From the NCBI RefSeq assembly GCF_040790665.1, contig NZ_CP160849.1, forward strand, positions 1,699,501 to 1,763,500: a stretch of DNA of 64,000 nucleotides. The letters are read 5' to 3'. The notes under the pieces were generated by a model, which had not been told where the DNA came from, did no database searches, and was given only the letters and a program-made list of their open reading frames with translations. Shown one piece after another: positions 7,894-15,301 of the stretch (position 1 is the stretch's first letter; each line of letters opens with the position of its first letter). The translations under genes and the position numbers were made by a program. The DNA comes from Sulfitobacter pontiacus. GTDB lineage: Bacteria > Pseudomonadota > Alphaproteobacteria > Rhodobacterales > Rhodobacteraceae.

Positions 7894-8991
7894 ATGGGCT
7901 TTAAGATGGGAATCGTGGGTCTGCCGAATGTCGGCAAGTCGACCCTCTTCAACGCGCTGACCAAAACAGCGGCAGCGCAGGCGGCCAATTTTCCGTTCTG
8001 CACAATCGAACCGAACGTCGGTGAAGTCGCGGTGCCGGATTCGCGCCTTGATAAACTCGCGGCGATTGCGGGCTCCAAGCAGATTATCCCGACGCGGATG
8101 ACCTTTGTGGATATCGCAGGCTTGGTCAAAGGGGCGTCCAAAGGGGAAGGCCTCGGCAACCAGTTCCTGGCCAATATCCGCGAGACGGACGCGATCGCGC
8201 ATGTGCTGCGCTGCTTTGAGGATGGCGATGTGACCCACGTCGAAGGGCGCGTGGACCCCGTGGCCGACGCCGAGACCATCGATACAGAACTGATGCTTGC
8301 CGATCTGGAAAGCATCGAAAAACGCCGCGCCGGTCTGGTCCGCAAGATCAAGGGCAACGATAAAGACGCAGCGCAGCAGGACCGCCTGTTGGCCGCCGCG
8401 CAAGAAGCTATCGAGAACGGCAAGCCCGCGCGCACCGTCGAGGTTGACGCGGATGACGCCAAGGCTTGGCGCATGCTGCAATTGCTGACGACCAAGCCCG
8501 TGCTTTATGTCTGCAACGTCGGCGAATCCGAAGCGGCCGAGGGCAATGCCCTTTCTGCAAAAGTCGCTGAAATGGCCGCGGCGCAGGGCAATAGCCATGT
8601 CGTGATCTCTGCCCAGATCGAGGAAGAAATCAGCCAGCTGGAGCCCGAAGAGGCCAGCATGTTCCTGGACGAGATGGGGCTAGAGGAAGCCGGGCTTGAT
8701 CGGTTGATCCGCGCGGGCTACGAGCTGCTGCACCTTGAGACATACTTCACCGTCGGCCCGAAAGAGGCCCGCGCCTGGACGATCAAGGCTGGCACCTCTG
8801 CGCCGAAAGCCGCTGGCGTGATCCACGGTGATTTTGAAAAAGGCTTCATCCGCGCCGAAACCATCGCTTATGACGATTTCGTGGCCTTGGGCGGTGAAGG
8901 CCCCGCCAAGGAAGCCGGCAAGATGCGCGCCGAGGGCAAAAGCTACACCGTCAAAGACGGCGACGTGCTGCACTTCCTGTTCAACACCTGA
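7894..8991 (+). CDS. ychF: Redox-regulated ATPase YchF (Obg-like)
   Basis: A 365-residue P-loop protein of the OBG family that prefers ATP and binds ribosomes. Walker A is [14 protein letters not shown] near residue 8, followed by [11 protein letters not shown] and a [11 protein letters not shown] switch. The nucleotide-specificity site is [11 protein letters not shown] rather than NKxD, which fits the ATP preference. A coiled-coil insert lies about residues 130-170, and the C-terminal TGS domain ends [15 protein letters not shown]. The ATG at 7894 is chosen because AAGG lies nine bases upstream; the ATG at 7885 overlaps that site. pth, its common neighbour in other genera, is 3.5 kb away here. 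Confidence 0.95.
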   Translation: MGFKMGIVGLPNVGKSTLFNALTKTAAAQAANFPFCTIEPNVGEVAVPDSRLDKLAAIAGSKQIIPTRMTFVDIAGLVKGASKGEGLGNQFLANIRETDAIAHVLRCFEDGDVTHVEGRVDPVADAETIDTELMLADLESIEKRRAGLVRKIKGNDKDAAQQDRLLAAAQEAIENGKPARTVEVDADDAKAWRMLQLLTTKPVLYVCNVGESEAAEGNALSAKVAEMAAAQGNSHVVISAQIEEEISQLEPEEASMFLDEMGLEEAGLDRLIRAGYELLHLETYFTVGPKEARAWTIKAGTSAPKAAGVIHGDFEKGFIRAETIAYDDFVALGGEGPAKEAGKMRAEGKSYTVKDGDVLHFLFNT

Positions 8992-8998
8992 TCCAATC

Positions 8999-9027
8999 CG
9001 GCGGGCCGCTTTCCAGGCGGCCCGCCG
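8999..9027 (+). terminator. Hairpin after ychF
   Basis: An 11-bp perfect stem, CGGCGGGCCGC with GCGGCCCGCCG and a 7-nt loop, begins eight bases after the ychF stop. There is no T-run, so it may be a Rho-independent terminator of the T-poor type or a 3' end stabiliser. Confidence 0.65.
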
Positions 9028-9208
9028 ATCTGGCGCGTGAGCGGCCCCTCCCGCTGCCATCGCGCCACTTCTCTGCCCGCCTCCCCCCTCGACCCACGAA
9101 TGCCCCCGGCCCGCGCCGCGCGCATAGCGCCGCAAGCCGTATCCCGCCCTCGATATCCTCCGCTATCCCCGCGATCCCGACATTCCCGGTATTTTCTGAG
9201 ATTATCGC

Positions 9209-9237
9209 TTGTGCCCCATGCGTTTTCTTGGATATAC
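9209..9237 (+). promoter_or_regulatory. Likely sigma-70 promoter of tRNA-Ser
   Basis: TTGTGC (9209-9214) and ATATAC (9232-9237) are separated by 17 bases, with the tRNA starting nine bases after the -10 box. The spacing and position fit a housekeeping promoter; neither box is a perfect match. Confidence 0.5.
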
Positions 9238-9245
9238 GCGTCGAC

Positions 9246-9335
9246 GGAGACGTGGCCGAGTGGTCGAAGGCGCTCCCCTGCTAAGGGAGTAGGCCCGGAA
9301 GGGTCTCGAGGGTTCGAATCCCTTCGTCTCCGCCA
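9246..9335 (+). tRNA. tRNA-Ser (anticodon GCT), CCA encoded
   Basis: A 90-nt tRNA with the 7-bp acceptor stem GGAGACG/CGTCTCC, discriminator G and encoded CCA. The anticodon arm CTCCC-CTGCTAA-GGGAG gives anticodon GCT, reading AGC/AGU serine codons. A long variable arm (class II) precedes the T arm, whose loop is GTTCGAATC. These are the expected serine tRNA features. Confidence 0.97.
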
Positions 9336-9516
9336 TACACCTCGACATTTTCTACATACTTGATCAGGTGTTGCGCGGCCCGAGATGGGGCGCGACGTTG
9401 CGCTTGGCTTTCCGCTCTGACAGTTTCGCCGCCACCCGCCTTTTGCAAACCGTGCGCCCATGCTTTCGCGAGGAAAGGAGGTGGGGTAGAGGGGGTGTAA
9501 TACTCAGGAGCGGATC

Positions 9517-10224
9517 ATGGAATTAAAGAACAAGCGTATCATCGTCACTGGTGGCAGTGATGGTATTGGGCGGCATATTTGCCTTAAACTCGCGGCAGTA
9601 GGGACGCGTCTGGCCATTCTGGGGCGCGATGCTGACCGTCTGGCTGCGGTAGAGGCTGAATGCGTCGCCGCTGGAGCCAGCGAAGCGATCGGCATTGCGT
9701 GTGATGTCCAGAACCCGGATGCGATCAGCGGGGCGGTAGAGCAGGTGACAGCCGCATTTGGCGGGCTGGATATTCTGATCAACAATGCGGGCATCTGGCA
9801 CAAAACCGGCCCGCTGGATGAGATCCCGCCGCAGCTTTTGCAGGCGACCGTGCAGACCAATCTGACGGGTTTGATGCAGATCACGCAAGCCGCCATTCCG
9901 GCGCTGCGCGCGAATGACGAGGGGATCATTCTTAATGTCGTTTCCAAGTCCGGCGTCGTCGCGCAGGCCGGGCAATCTGTCTATACCGCCACGAAATACG
10001 GGGTGCGTGGCTTTACCGAGGTGCTGAAAGCGGACGAGGAAAACACCGGCGTGCGCGTGGGCGGCGTTTACCAGTCGGGGACAAACACGGGGATGTTCAG
10101 CAAGGCGGGGGAGGATGTGCCCAATCATATCTTTACCGAGCCCGACGATCTGGCGGATGTGGTGGTCTTTGTGCTCTCGCGGCCGCCAAAACTGTGGATC
10201 CACGATATCCGCATCGAATTGTGA
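9517..10224 (+). CDS. Short-chain dehydrogenase/reductase (SDR)
   Basis: A 235-residue classical SDR. The cofactor site is TGGSDGIGRH near residue 12, followed by the NNAG motif, a catalytic Ser in VVSKSG and the YTATK (Tyr-x-x-x-Lys) pair. The substrate cannot be predicted. AGGAG lies eight bases before the ATG. It stands alone between the tRNA and a convergent dehydrogenase. C-terminal residues lack an obvious membrane or quaternary signature. Confidence 0.88.
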   Translation: MELKNKRIIVTGGSDGIGRHICLKLAAVGTRLAILGRDADRLAAVEAECVAAGASEAIGIACDVQNPDAISGAVEQVTAAFGGLDILINNAGIWHKTGPLDEIPPQLLQATVQTNLTGLMQITQAAIPALRANDEGIILNVVSKSGVVAQAGQSVYTATKYGVRGFTEVLKADEENTGVRVGGVYQSGTNTGMFSKAGEDVPNHIFTEPDDLADVVVFVLSRPPKLWIHDIRIEL

Positions 10225-10294
10225 GCCGCGGGCGCATCTGTCGCGCCTGCTGACAAGACGGGTGCCATTCCAAACATCGCGTCACGTGAAGCAT

Positions 10295-10321
10295 GCGGGC
10301 GGGGGGTAAAGCCCCGCCCGC
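10295..10321. terminator. Terminator between convergent dehydrogenase genes
   Basis: GCGGGCGGGG and CCCCGCCCGC form a perfect 10-bp stem with a 7-nt loop, between the SDR stop and the stop of the convergent uronate dehydrogenase-like gene. No T-run; probably serves both strands. Confidence 0.65.
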
Positions 10322-10331
10322 CCTCAAGGCA

Positions 10332-11171
10332 TCAGGTGGTTTTCTTGTCGTTGACGATGTTCATCGACGCCACGCCGCTTTCGCCGAGGTCGACCGCGGC
10401 AAAGGGGCCACCGTGGTGCATTTGGCCGGGGTCTTTCAGATCGACCGGTGGTGCTTCGGCAAGGATCTTCTCGGCGAACTGCTCTGCGTTGTCTTTCGGG
10501 CGATAGCCGAGGAAGGACGCTTTGGCATTGTCCACCGGCGCGCGGTCGTTGTTGGAGACGCCGTAGACCACGCTGAAGCCGACCGATGGCGTATCGATGG
10601 CGCGGGTGACCAGCTGGATCAGATCGTCATAGGACAGCCACGATCCCAAGGCACGGGTGTTGTTGACCTGTGCGCAGCTGAGGATGCGCAGGCACACGGC
10701 CTCTAGCCCGCGTTTGTCCCAATACATGGACGCAAGGTCTTCGCTAAAGCATTTGGCGAGGCCGTAGAATGTATCGGGCTTGTGGGGCGCGTCGATGCCG
10801 ATGAAGTCGGACTTCTTGTGCATGCCCACAGCGTGGATGGACGAAGCATAAACGACCCGTTGAAGCCCGTGCTGATAGGCGGCTTCCCACACGTTGTAAG
10901 ATCCGACGAAATTCGGCCCCAGCAGTTCCTCGAAGGGTTTTTCATCGACGATGGCGCCGAAGTGGACAACCATGTCCGCACCCTCCAGCAGCGGCGCGAT
11001 CTGGTCATAGACGGCGACATCGGCCTTGGCGTAGCTTTCGCCTTCATAGAGCGTGCCGATGTCATCGACGATGTCGGTGCTGACCAGTTCTTGGCACATC
11101 TTAGACAGGGGTTCACGCAGGTAGGACCCAAGCCGCCCTGCGGCCCCCGTCAGAACCAGTTTCTTCATCAT
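10332..11171 (-). CDS. NAD-dependent epimerase/dehydratase, uronate dehydrogenase-like
   Basis: A 279-residue extended SDR. The N-terminal TGAAGRLGSYL binds NAD, and the active-site residues are Ser in YASSIHAVGM and the YGLAK pair. The segments KCFSEDLASMYWDKRGLEAV, then LRILSC, SWLSYDDLIQLV, and GYRPKDNAEQFAEK align well with the bacterial uronate dehydrogenases as I remember them. These oxidise glucuronate or galacturonate to the aldarolactone, so a hexuronate role is plausible. The gene may start at either of two adjacent ATGs. The next gene upstream is a co-directional FAD oxidoreductase. Confidence 0.78.
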   Translation of the reverse strand: MMKKLVLTGAAGRLGSYLREPLSKMCQELVSTDIVDDIGTLYEGESYAKADVAVYDQIAPLLEGADMVVHFGAIVDEKPFEELLGPNFVGSYNVWEAAYQHGLQRVVYASSIHAVGMHKKSDFIGIDAPHKPDTFYGLAKCFSEDLASMYWDKRGLEAVCLRILSCAQVNNTRALGSWLSYDDLIQLVTRAIDTPSVGFSVVYGVSNNDRAPVDNAKASFLGYRPKDNAEQFAEKILAEAPPVDLKDPGQMHHGGPFAAVDLGESGVASMNIVNDKKTT

Positions 11172-11270
11172 GTCGTTTTCCTTCCACTATCGTTTTGCGA
11201 GGCCAAGCAAGGCTGCGCGCCCGCACAAAGGGGTGTTGCCTGGCATGGGTATGTCATCGGGGCAGGGGGA

Positions 11271-12473
11271 TCAAATCACCGCCTTTTCAATCAGCGATTG
11301 GTTTTCCTCGATCCGGCGGTAGGCGTAGGGGCCTAGGTCCAACGTGCGGTATGCGCCATAGGCGATCCATTCAGCGATGCCACGGCCAAGGGCGGGTGCC
11401 TGTTGCAGCCCGTGACCGGAGAACCCGTTCAGGCACAGGAAATTCTCGACCACACTGTGCGGCCCGACAATCGCGTTCTGGTCCAGCGTGTTGTAATCGT
11501 AGTGCCCGACCCATTCGTTGATCACCTTGACCTGATCGAACTGCGGGACGCGGGTGGCGATGGCGGGCCACACCTTGTCTTCCCAAAGGCTGTGATCAAA
11601 GGCAAAGTCGTCATAGGCGACCGCAGGATCTTCGCGCGGGGGGCAGCCCGCCATGTAGTATTTCCCTTCGGTCCTGAAATGCACGCCGGACGGGTCGATT
11701 GTCAGCGGCAGGTCGCGGTCCAGCGGTTTGGCGGCATCGAACACAAAAGTATAGCGTTTGCGCGGCTCTACCGGGAGGGTGATGCCGGCCATGCCCGCCG
11801 TCGCGGCCGCCCGCGGGCCAGAAGCGTTGACCACCGTCCCGCAGGCCACCGTCGCGCCGGATTTCAGCATGACATGGGTGACGGATGTGCCATCGGCGGC
11901 TTTGGTCATCGCGGTCACTTCGTCGTGCAGGTATTCCACGCCGTTGCGGCGGGCCATGCGCTTGAACCAGTTAAACATGGTGCCGCCGTCGAAATAGCCT
12001 TCATCCACGCGGTTGTGGTTGGCGGCAATGATGTCATCAAGCTGATAGAACGGATAGGCGGCGGCGACTTCGGCGGCGGTCATGTGCTGCGTGCCCGCCC
12101 CCAGTGCCACCTGTATCTGCTGGTTCTGTTGCAGCGTCTGCGCAAACTCGGGCGTGTCCGCGAGGTAGAGATAGCCAAAATTTTGCAACGCCAGATGCGG
12201 CACCTCTGGATCATCGCCCATAAACCGGCGGAAGTTCTTGATAAACTCGGCCCCGAACTGCGACACCTTCACGTTGATGGCCGAGCTGAACTGCTGGCGG
12301 ATGCAACTGTTGGTATGGCTTGTGGCGGCGTATTCATAGGTGGGGTCACGTTCGACCACCAGAACCTTGCCGTCAAAACCGGCCATCTGGGTCAGCCACC
12401 ATGCGACCGACGATCCAAAGATCGCGCCACCGATAATGACAACGTCATAGGTGCTGTGATTGGGCTGCGGCAT
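11271..12473 (-). CDS. FAD-dependent amine/amino-acid oxidoreductase (DAO family)
   Basis: A 400-residue member of the DadA/glycine-oxidase family, which oxidises secondary or D-amines using FAD. The FAD-binding start is DVVIIGGAIFGSSVAWWL, where Ala replaces the middle Gly of the usual Gly-x-Gly-x-x-Gly. Other marks are VVERDPTYEYAATSHTNS and the C-terminal LNGFSGHGLQQAPALGRGI that closes the flavin site. The substrate is unknown. I chose the ATG at 12471-12473, which has AAGGAG seven bases upstream; the frame extends 39 codons further. It lies upstream of and co-directional with the uronate dehydrogenase-like gene, 99 bases apart. Confidence 0.87.
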   Translation of the reverse strand: MPQPNHSTYDVVIIGGAIFGSSVAWWLTQMAGFDGKVLVVERDPTYEYAATSHTNSCIRQQFSSAINVKVSQFGAEFIKNFRRFMGDDPEVPHLALQNFGYLYLADTPEFAQTLQQNQQIQVALGAGTQHMTAAEVAAAYPFYQLDDIIAANHNRVDEGYFDGGTMFNWFKRMARRNGVEYLHDEVTAMTKAADGTSVTHVMLKSGATVACGTVVNASGPRAAATAGMAGITLPVEPRKRYTFVFDAAKPLDRDLPLTIDPSGVHFRTEGKYYMAGCPPREDPAVAYDDFAFDHSLWEDKVWPAIATRVPQFDQVKVINEWVGHYDYNTLDQNAIVGPHSVVENFLCLNGFSGHGLQQAPALGRGIAEWIAYGAYRTLDLGPYAYRRIEENQSLIEKAVI

Positions 12474-12778
12474 CGCGATACTCCTTCCACATTTGGGCCA
12501 CATAGGGGCCAGACAGAGGGGATGCCGTGCAGCGGTGTACATCAGAGCAGCCCTGCCACGACTAAACGCGCAACACCGTCCCCCGTCCATAGCTTGTGAA
12601 CGCGGGGGGCAATTTCCGCGCCCGCATGCCGCGCGATAGATTACCCATTGGCCAACGCGATGCGCCTGGGTTACACAAAACCGTCCAATGACAACGCTTT
12701 GCTGGACAAATGTAGTGAGTGCCGTAGGTTTCGGTGTAACGCTGGAAACCCGTTCAGGTGGAGAAAAGGCCCGTGCAA
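12474..12778. other. Divergent intergenic region upstream of the ECF sigma gene
   Basis: About 305 bases between the FAD oxidoreductase (minus) and the ECF sigma gene (plus). It must hold both promoters. TTTCGGTGTAAC at 12729-12740 recurs with one change at 14135-14146, in the leader of the msrB gene, so it is a candidate ECF recognition element. A GTCCA/TGGAC inverted repeat lies near 12690-12715. Nothing else is recognisable. Confidence 0.4.
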
Positions 12779-13321
12779 ATGGACCGACAAGAAATCGAAA
12801 ACTTGATTGCCCGTGTCGCGTTGAAAGACCGCGCGGCGTTTGACCAGCTCTATGATCGTGTTTCTGCGAAACTTTTCGGGGTTTGTCTGCGTGTGTTGAA
12901 CAAACGCGCCGCAGCAGAGGACGCCATGCAAGACAGTTTCGTCAAAATCTGGAACAATGCCGATAAGTATAATGCCAATGGCCTGAGCCCGATGACGTGG
13001 CTGATCACCATTGCACGAAATACCTCTATCGACCGTCTGCGGGCCCGCAAAAAAGGCCATCAGGACGTGAACACGCCCGGTTTTGAACTTGTTTCCCCCG
13101 GTCCCACGCCCGAACAATACGCCGTTGCCTCGTCAGAGGCGTCGCGCCTGTCGGGCTGTCTTGATACGCTGGAAGAAGACCGTGGCAAAGCCATTCGGGG
13201 TGCCTATCTGGATGGCGAGACCTATTCCGATCTGGCCGAACGCTTCGGCGTGCCGCTGAATACGATGCGAACCTGGCTGCGCCGTGGCCTGATCGCCCTG
13301 CGGGAGTGTATGAGCCAATGA
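12779..13321 (+). CDS. ECF sigma factor (sigma-70 family, SigK-like)
   Basis: A 180-residue extracytoplasmic-function sigma factor. Region 2 runs from FDQLYDRVSAKLFGVCLRVL through AEDAMQDSFVKIW to MTWLITIARNTSIDRLRARK, and region 4 from LSGCLDTLEEDRGKAIRGAY to TYSDLAERFGVPLNTMRTWL. It directs RNA polymerase to stress promoters when freed from its anti-sigma factor. The ATG at 12779 is favoured by AAAAGG nine bases upstream; a GTG at 12758 is also in frame. The stop overlaps the anti-sigma ATG (ATGA), so the pair is translationally coupled. The inducing signal is unknown. Confidence 0.93.
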   Translation: MDRQEIENLIARVALKDRAAFDQLYDRVSAKLFGVCLRVLNKRAAAEDAMQDSFVKIWNNADKYNANGLSPMTWLITIARNTSIDRLRARKKGHQDVNTPGFELVSPGPTPEQYAVASSEASRLSGCLDTLEEDRGKAIRGAYLDGETYSDLAERFGVPLNTMRTWLRRGLIALRECMSQ

Positions 13322-14013
13322 CCCAAACGCCTGAAACACCCCATGATGATGATCTTCTGGCCGCCGAAATGGTGCTGGGCCTGTCGTCTGACGACGATAT
13401 GATCGCGGCGCGTCATCGCATTGCGACTGAACGTGATTTCGCAGACCGCGTTGTCTTCTGGCAGGAACGCCTGACCGCAATGACCGACGGAATCGATCCC
13501 GTCTCGCCGTCCGCGCGCGTGAAGAAAAAGCTGATGGCGCAGGTCTTCCCGAAGCAGCGGGTTTCGATCCTGCAACGTTTGTGGCTCTGGCAGGGGATGG
13601 CGATGGCATCGCTGCTATTTGCGGGCTACCTTGGCGTGCAACTGCTTGAGATCAACACACGTCCGGGCGACGATCAACCGACCGTTCTGGCGGCACAGCT
13701 GGTCAGCGACACCAGCCCGTTGCAAGTGTTGGCCGTGGTCGAACCGGTCAAGCACGAGATCGCGCTACGCCGCGTTTCGGGCGCCGCGAACGAGGGGCGT
13801 GTGCTAGAACTTTGGGCGATCCTGCCCGATCAGGCTCCGGTTTCCTTGGGCGTTCTGCCCGACAGCGAGACGACGCGGATTCTTGTTCCGGCAGAGCTGC
13901 GCAGCCAGGCGGCACAGATCACGCTGGCGATTTCGGATGAACCCGTCGGCGGCTCGCCCACGGGGGCGCCTACGGGCGATGTCCTGGCCGCAGGGGCTAT
14001 GTCTGAACTGTAA
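13318..14013 (+). CDS. Anti-sigma factor, RskA family, membrane-anchored
   Basis: A 231-residue membrane protein that should hold the preceding ECF sigma factor inactive. The cytoplasmic N-terminal part (about 85 residues, ETPHDDDLLAAEMVLGLS) would bind the sigma factor, one membrane segment follows (LWQGMAMASLLFAGYLGV), and the periplasmic half carries the RskA domain with GRVLELWAILPDQAPVSLG and a SPTGAPTGDVLAAG end. It lacks a HxxxCxxC zinc motif, unlike ChrR-type anti-sigmas, so a redox zinc switch is unlikely. Start chosen at the ATGA overlap with the sigma stop. Confidence 0.9.
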   Translation: MTQTPETPHDDDLLAAEMVLGLSSDDDMIAARHRIATERDFADRVVFWQERLTAMTDGIDPVSPSARVKKKLMAQVFPKQRVSILQRLWLWQGMAMASLLFAGYLGVQLLEINTRPGDDQPTVLAAQLVSDTSPLQVLAVVEPVKHEIALRRVSGAANEGRVLELWAILPDQAPVSLGVLPDSETTRILVPAELRSQAAQITLAISDEPVGGSPTGAPTGDVLAAGAMSEL

Positions 14014-14043
14014 TCCGGGTTTTATCGGGGTCGCTGACTATTC

Positions 14044-14087
14044 AAACAAAGACTTCGTCCGCTTTCATGTGGGCGAAGTCGTTGTTT
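14044..14087 (+). terminator. Terminator after the sigma/anti-sigma operon
   Basis: GACTTCG (14051-14057) pairs with CGAAGTC (14074-14080), extended inward by five pairs including two G-T pairs and outward by AACAAA/GTTGTTT pairing with one mismatch. TTT follows. It lies about 30 bases after the anti-sigma stop. Confidence 0.75.
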
Positions 14088-14417
14088 CTTAACGGTATTT
14101 GAGAAAGTTTAATAAAAACTTTGGTTTTTTGCGTTTTCGGTGAAACTTCTCGTTTTCTACTTCCGTGTATTTCCACAACTCAGGCCGACACTGGTTGCAA
14201 GCCCATGTCGCTGAGGGACCGTGCCGTGTTTTTGGCGGGGTTTGGTAACGAGTTTGTTGGCGTGGAACCATGCATTCCGCCAACGGGTTTATCCAGTATC
14301 GGCACCTCGCGTGCCTTGTAACGAGTACCGCCGGATGTCAGCGCCATGCGCGACGTCCGGCGGCCCTTTCAACAGACATCCAATCTATCCGCAGTACCGC
14401 AACCTTAAGGGGGCATT
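14088..14417 (+). other. AT-rich gene-free leader upstream of msrB
   Basis: The 404 bases between the anti-sigma gene and msrB contain, after the terminator, an AT-rich block (about 14100-14170) unlike the flanking DNA, then two hairpins. TTTCGGTGAAAC at 14135-14146 matches 11 of 12 bases of the element before the ECF sigma gene. The rest holds no convincing open frame. It is probably the promoter and 5' leader of msrB. Confidence 0.4.
14328..14363 (+). other. Strong hairpin in the msrB leader
   Basis: CCGCCGGATGTC (14328-14339) pairs with GACGTCCGGCGG (14352-14363), one G-T pair, continuing inward with GCGC-CAT-GCGC after a bulged A. CCCTTTC follows. It may end a short leader RNA or shape the msrB 5' end. 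A smaller GGCAC/GTGCC hairpin is at 14301-14315. Confidence 0.5.
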
Positions 14418-14912
14418 ATGAAACGCCGGAATTTCCTGAAATGCACAACGATGACGATGGCGGCCTTGCCGTTTGGCGTAGGGGGGGCGGCGCAGGCCGG
14501 GACCGTGGCACAGGGCGACTTTGAAGTCAGCCGCACCCCTGCCGAATGGCGCGCGCAACTGGGCGATGACGCATATGCCGTCCTGCGCGAGGGGGATACC
14601 GAACGCGCATTTACCAGCCCGCTGAACGATGAGGTCCGCAAAGGCGTGTTCCATTGCAAGGGTTGTGATCAGGCGCTTTATAGCTCCGAGACCAAGTTCA
14701 AAAGCGGCACCGGCTGGCCAAGCTTCTTCGCCCCGCTGGACGATGCTGTCGAAACGATGCCGGACAAGGGTTTCTTTACCACGCGGACCGAGGTGCATTG
14801 CGACCGCTGCGGCGGCCATCTGGGTCATGTGTTCGATGATGGTCCTGCACCCACGGGCAAACGCCACTGTATTAACGGTTTGGCGATGACCTTTAAGCCC
14901 GCCGCCGCCTGA
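14418..14912 (+). CDS. msrB: Exported peptide-methionine (R)-S-oxide reductase
   Basis: A 164-residue MsrB, which reduces the R-epimer of methionine sulfoxide in proteins. The N-terminus MKRRNFLKC plus a hydrophobic stretch and AQA end is a twin-arginine signal, so the enzyme acts in the periplasm. The zinc site is made by HCKGC and HCDRCGGHLGHVFDDGP, and the catalytic Cys is in GKRHCINGLAM. SGTGWPSFF is the family substrate loop. The stop overlaps the DoxX start (TGATG). The exported location and the upstream ECF/anti-sigma pair suggest repair of oxidised envelope proteins. Confidence 0.94.
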   Translation: MKRRNFLKCTTMTMAALPFGVGGAAQAGTVAQGDFEVSRTPAEWRAQLGDDAYAVLREGDTERAFTSPLNDEVRKGVFHCKGCDQALYSSETKFKSGTGWPSFFAPLDDAVETMPDKGFFTTRTEVHCDRCGGHLGHVFDDGPAPTGKRHCINGLAMTFKPAAA

Positions 14913-15301
14913 TGCAGCGGGTTGAGAGAGTTGCGATTTACACGGGCCGCCTGCTTTTGGCGGCCCTTTTCGTCGCGGGATTTGTGCAAAAGCTCGTGGA
15001 CCCTGCAGCGGCGCAGGGTTTGCTGTCGGATCGCGGATTGCCCGTGTTCCTCGTCTGGCCCGCGATGCTGTTCAACGGGGTGGCGGCGATCAGCCTGATC
15101 TTCGGTCTCTGGCTCGCCCCCATGAGCGCAGCACTCGCGCTTTATTGTATGGCAACGAGCATTTTCCACTTCATCCCTGATGACCCGTGGCAGATGTCGA
15201 TCTTTGTCAAGAACTGGGCGATTGCGGGCGGATTACTGGTACTCGCAGGGCACGCTGCGCAACACCGTCGGGGCTCAGGTGCCGCGGGGTTTGGCCCGTA
15301 G
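14912..15301 (+). CDS. DoxX family membrane protein
   Basis: A 129-residue integral membrane protein with four predicted segments and the DoxX pattern: GRLLLAALFVAGFVQKL, LPVFLVWPAMLFNGV, FGLWLAPMSAALALY, and a conserved FHFIPDD loop before the last helix. DoxX proteins are quinone-linked or redox-associated membrane proteins whose reaction is mostly unsettled. It is coupled to msrB by TGATG, so it may supply or guard electrons for envelope repair, which is inference. Its 3' end overlaps the convergent hrpB end by 27 bases. Confidence 0.85.
   Translation: MQRVERVAIYTGRLLLAALFVAGFVQKLVDPAAAQGLLSDRGLPVFLVWPAMLFNGVAAISLIFGLWLAPMSAALALYCMATSIFHFIPDDPWQMSIFVKNWAIAGGLLVLAGHAAQHRRGSGAAGFGP

Noticed and set aside
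9028..9208. C-rich stretch between ychF and tRNA-Ser considered as a gene
   Set aside because: Open frames there are short and biased by composition only; no start with a ribosome site.
11403..12599. 398-codon plus-strand frame over the FAD oxidoreductase gene
   Set aside because: Antisense to a gene with clear FAD motifs; the product shows none.
12474..12778. Attempt to define exact ECF -35 and -10 boxes for the sigma gene
   Set aside because: Spacing of candidate elements is inconsistent; only a shared 12-base sequence is reported.
14121..14321. 66-codon plus-strand frame in the msrB leader
   Set aside because: No ribosome site, composition unlike a protein, and it overlaps hairpin structures.
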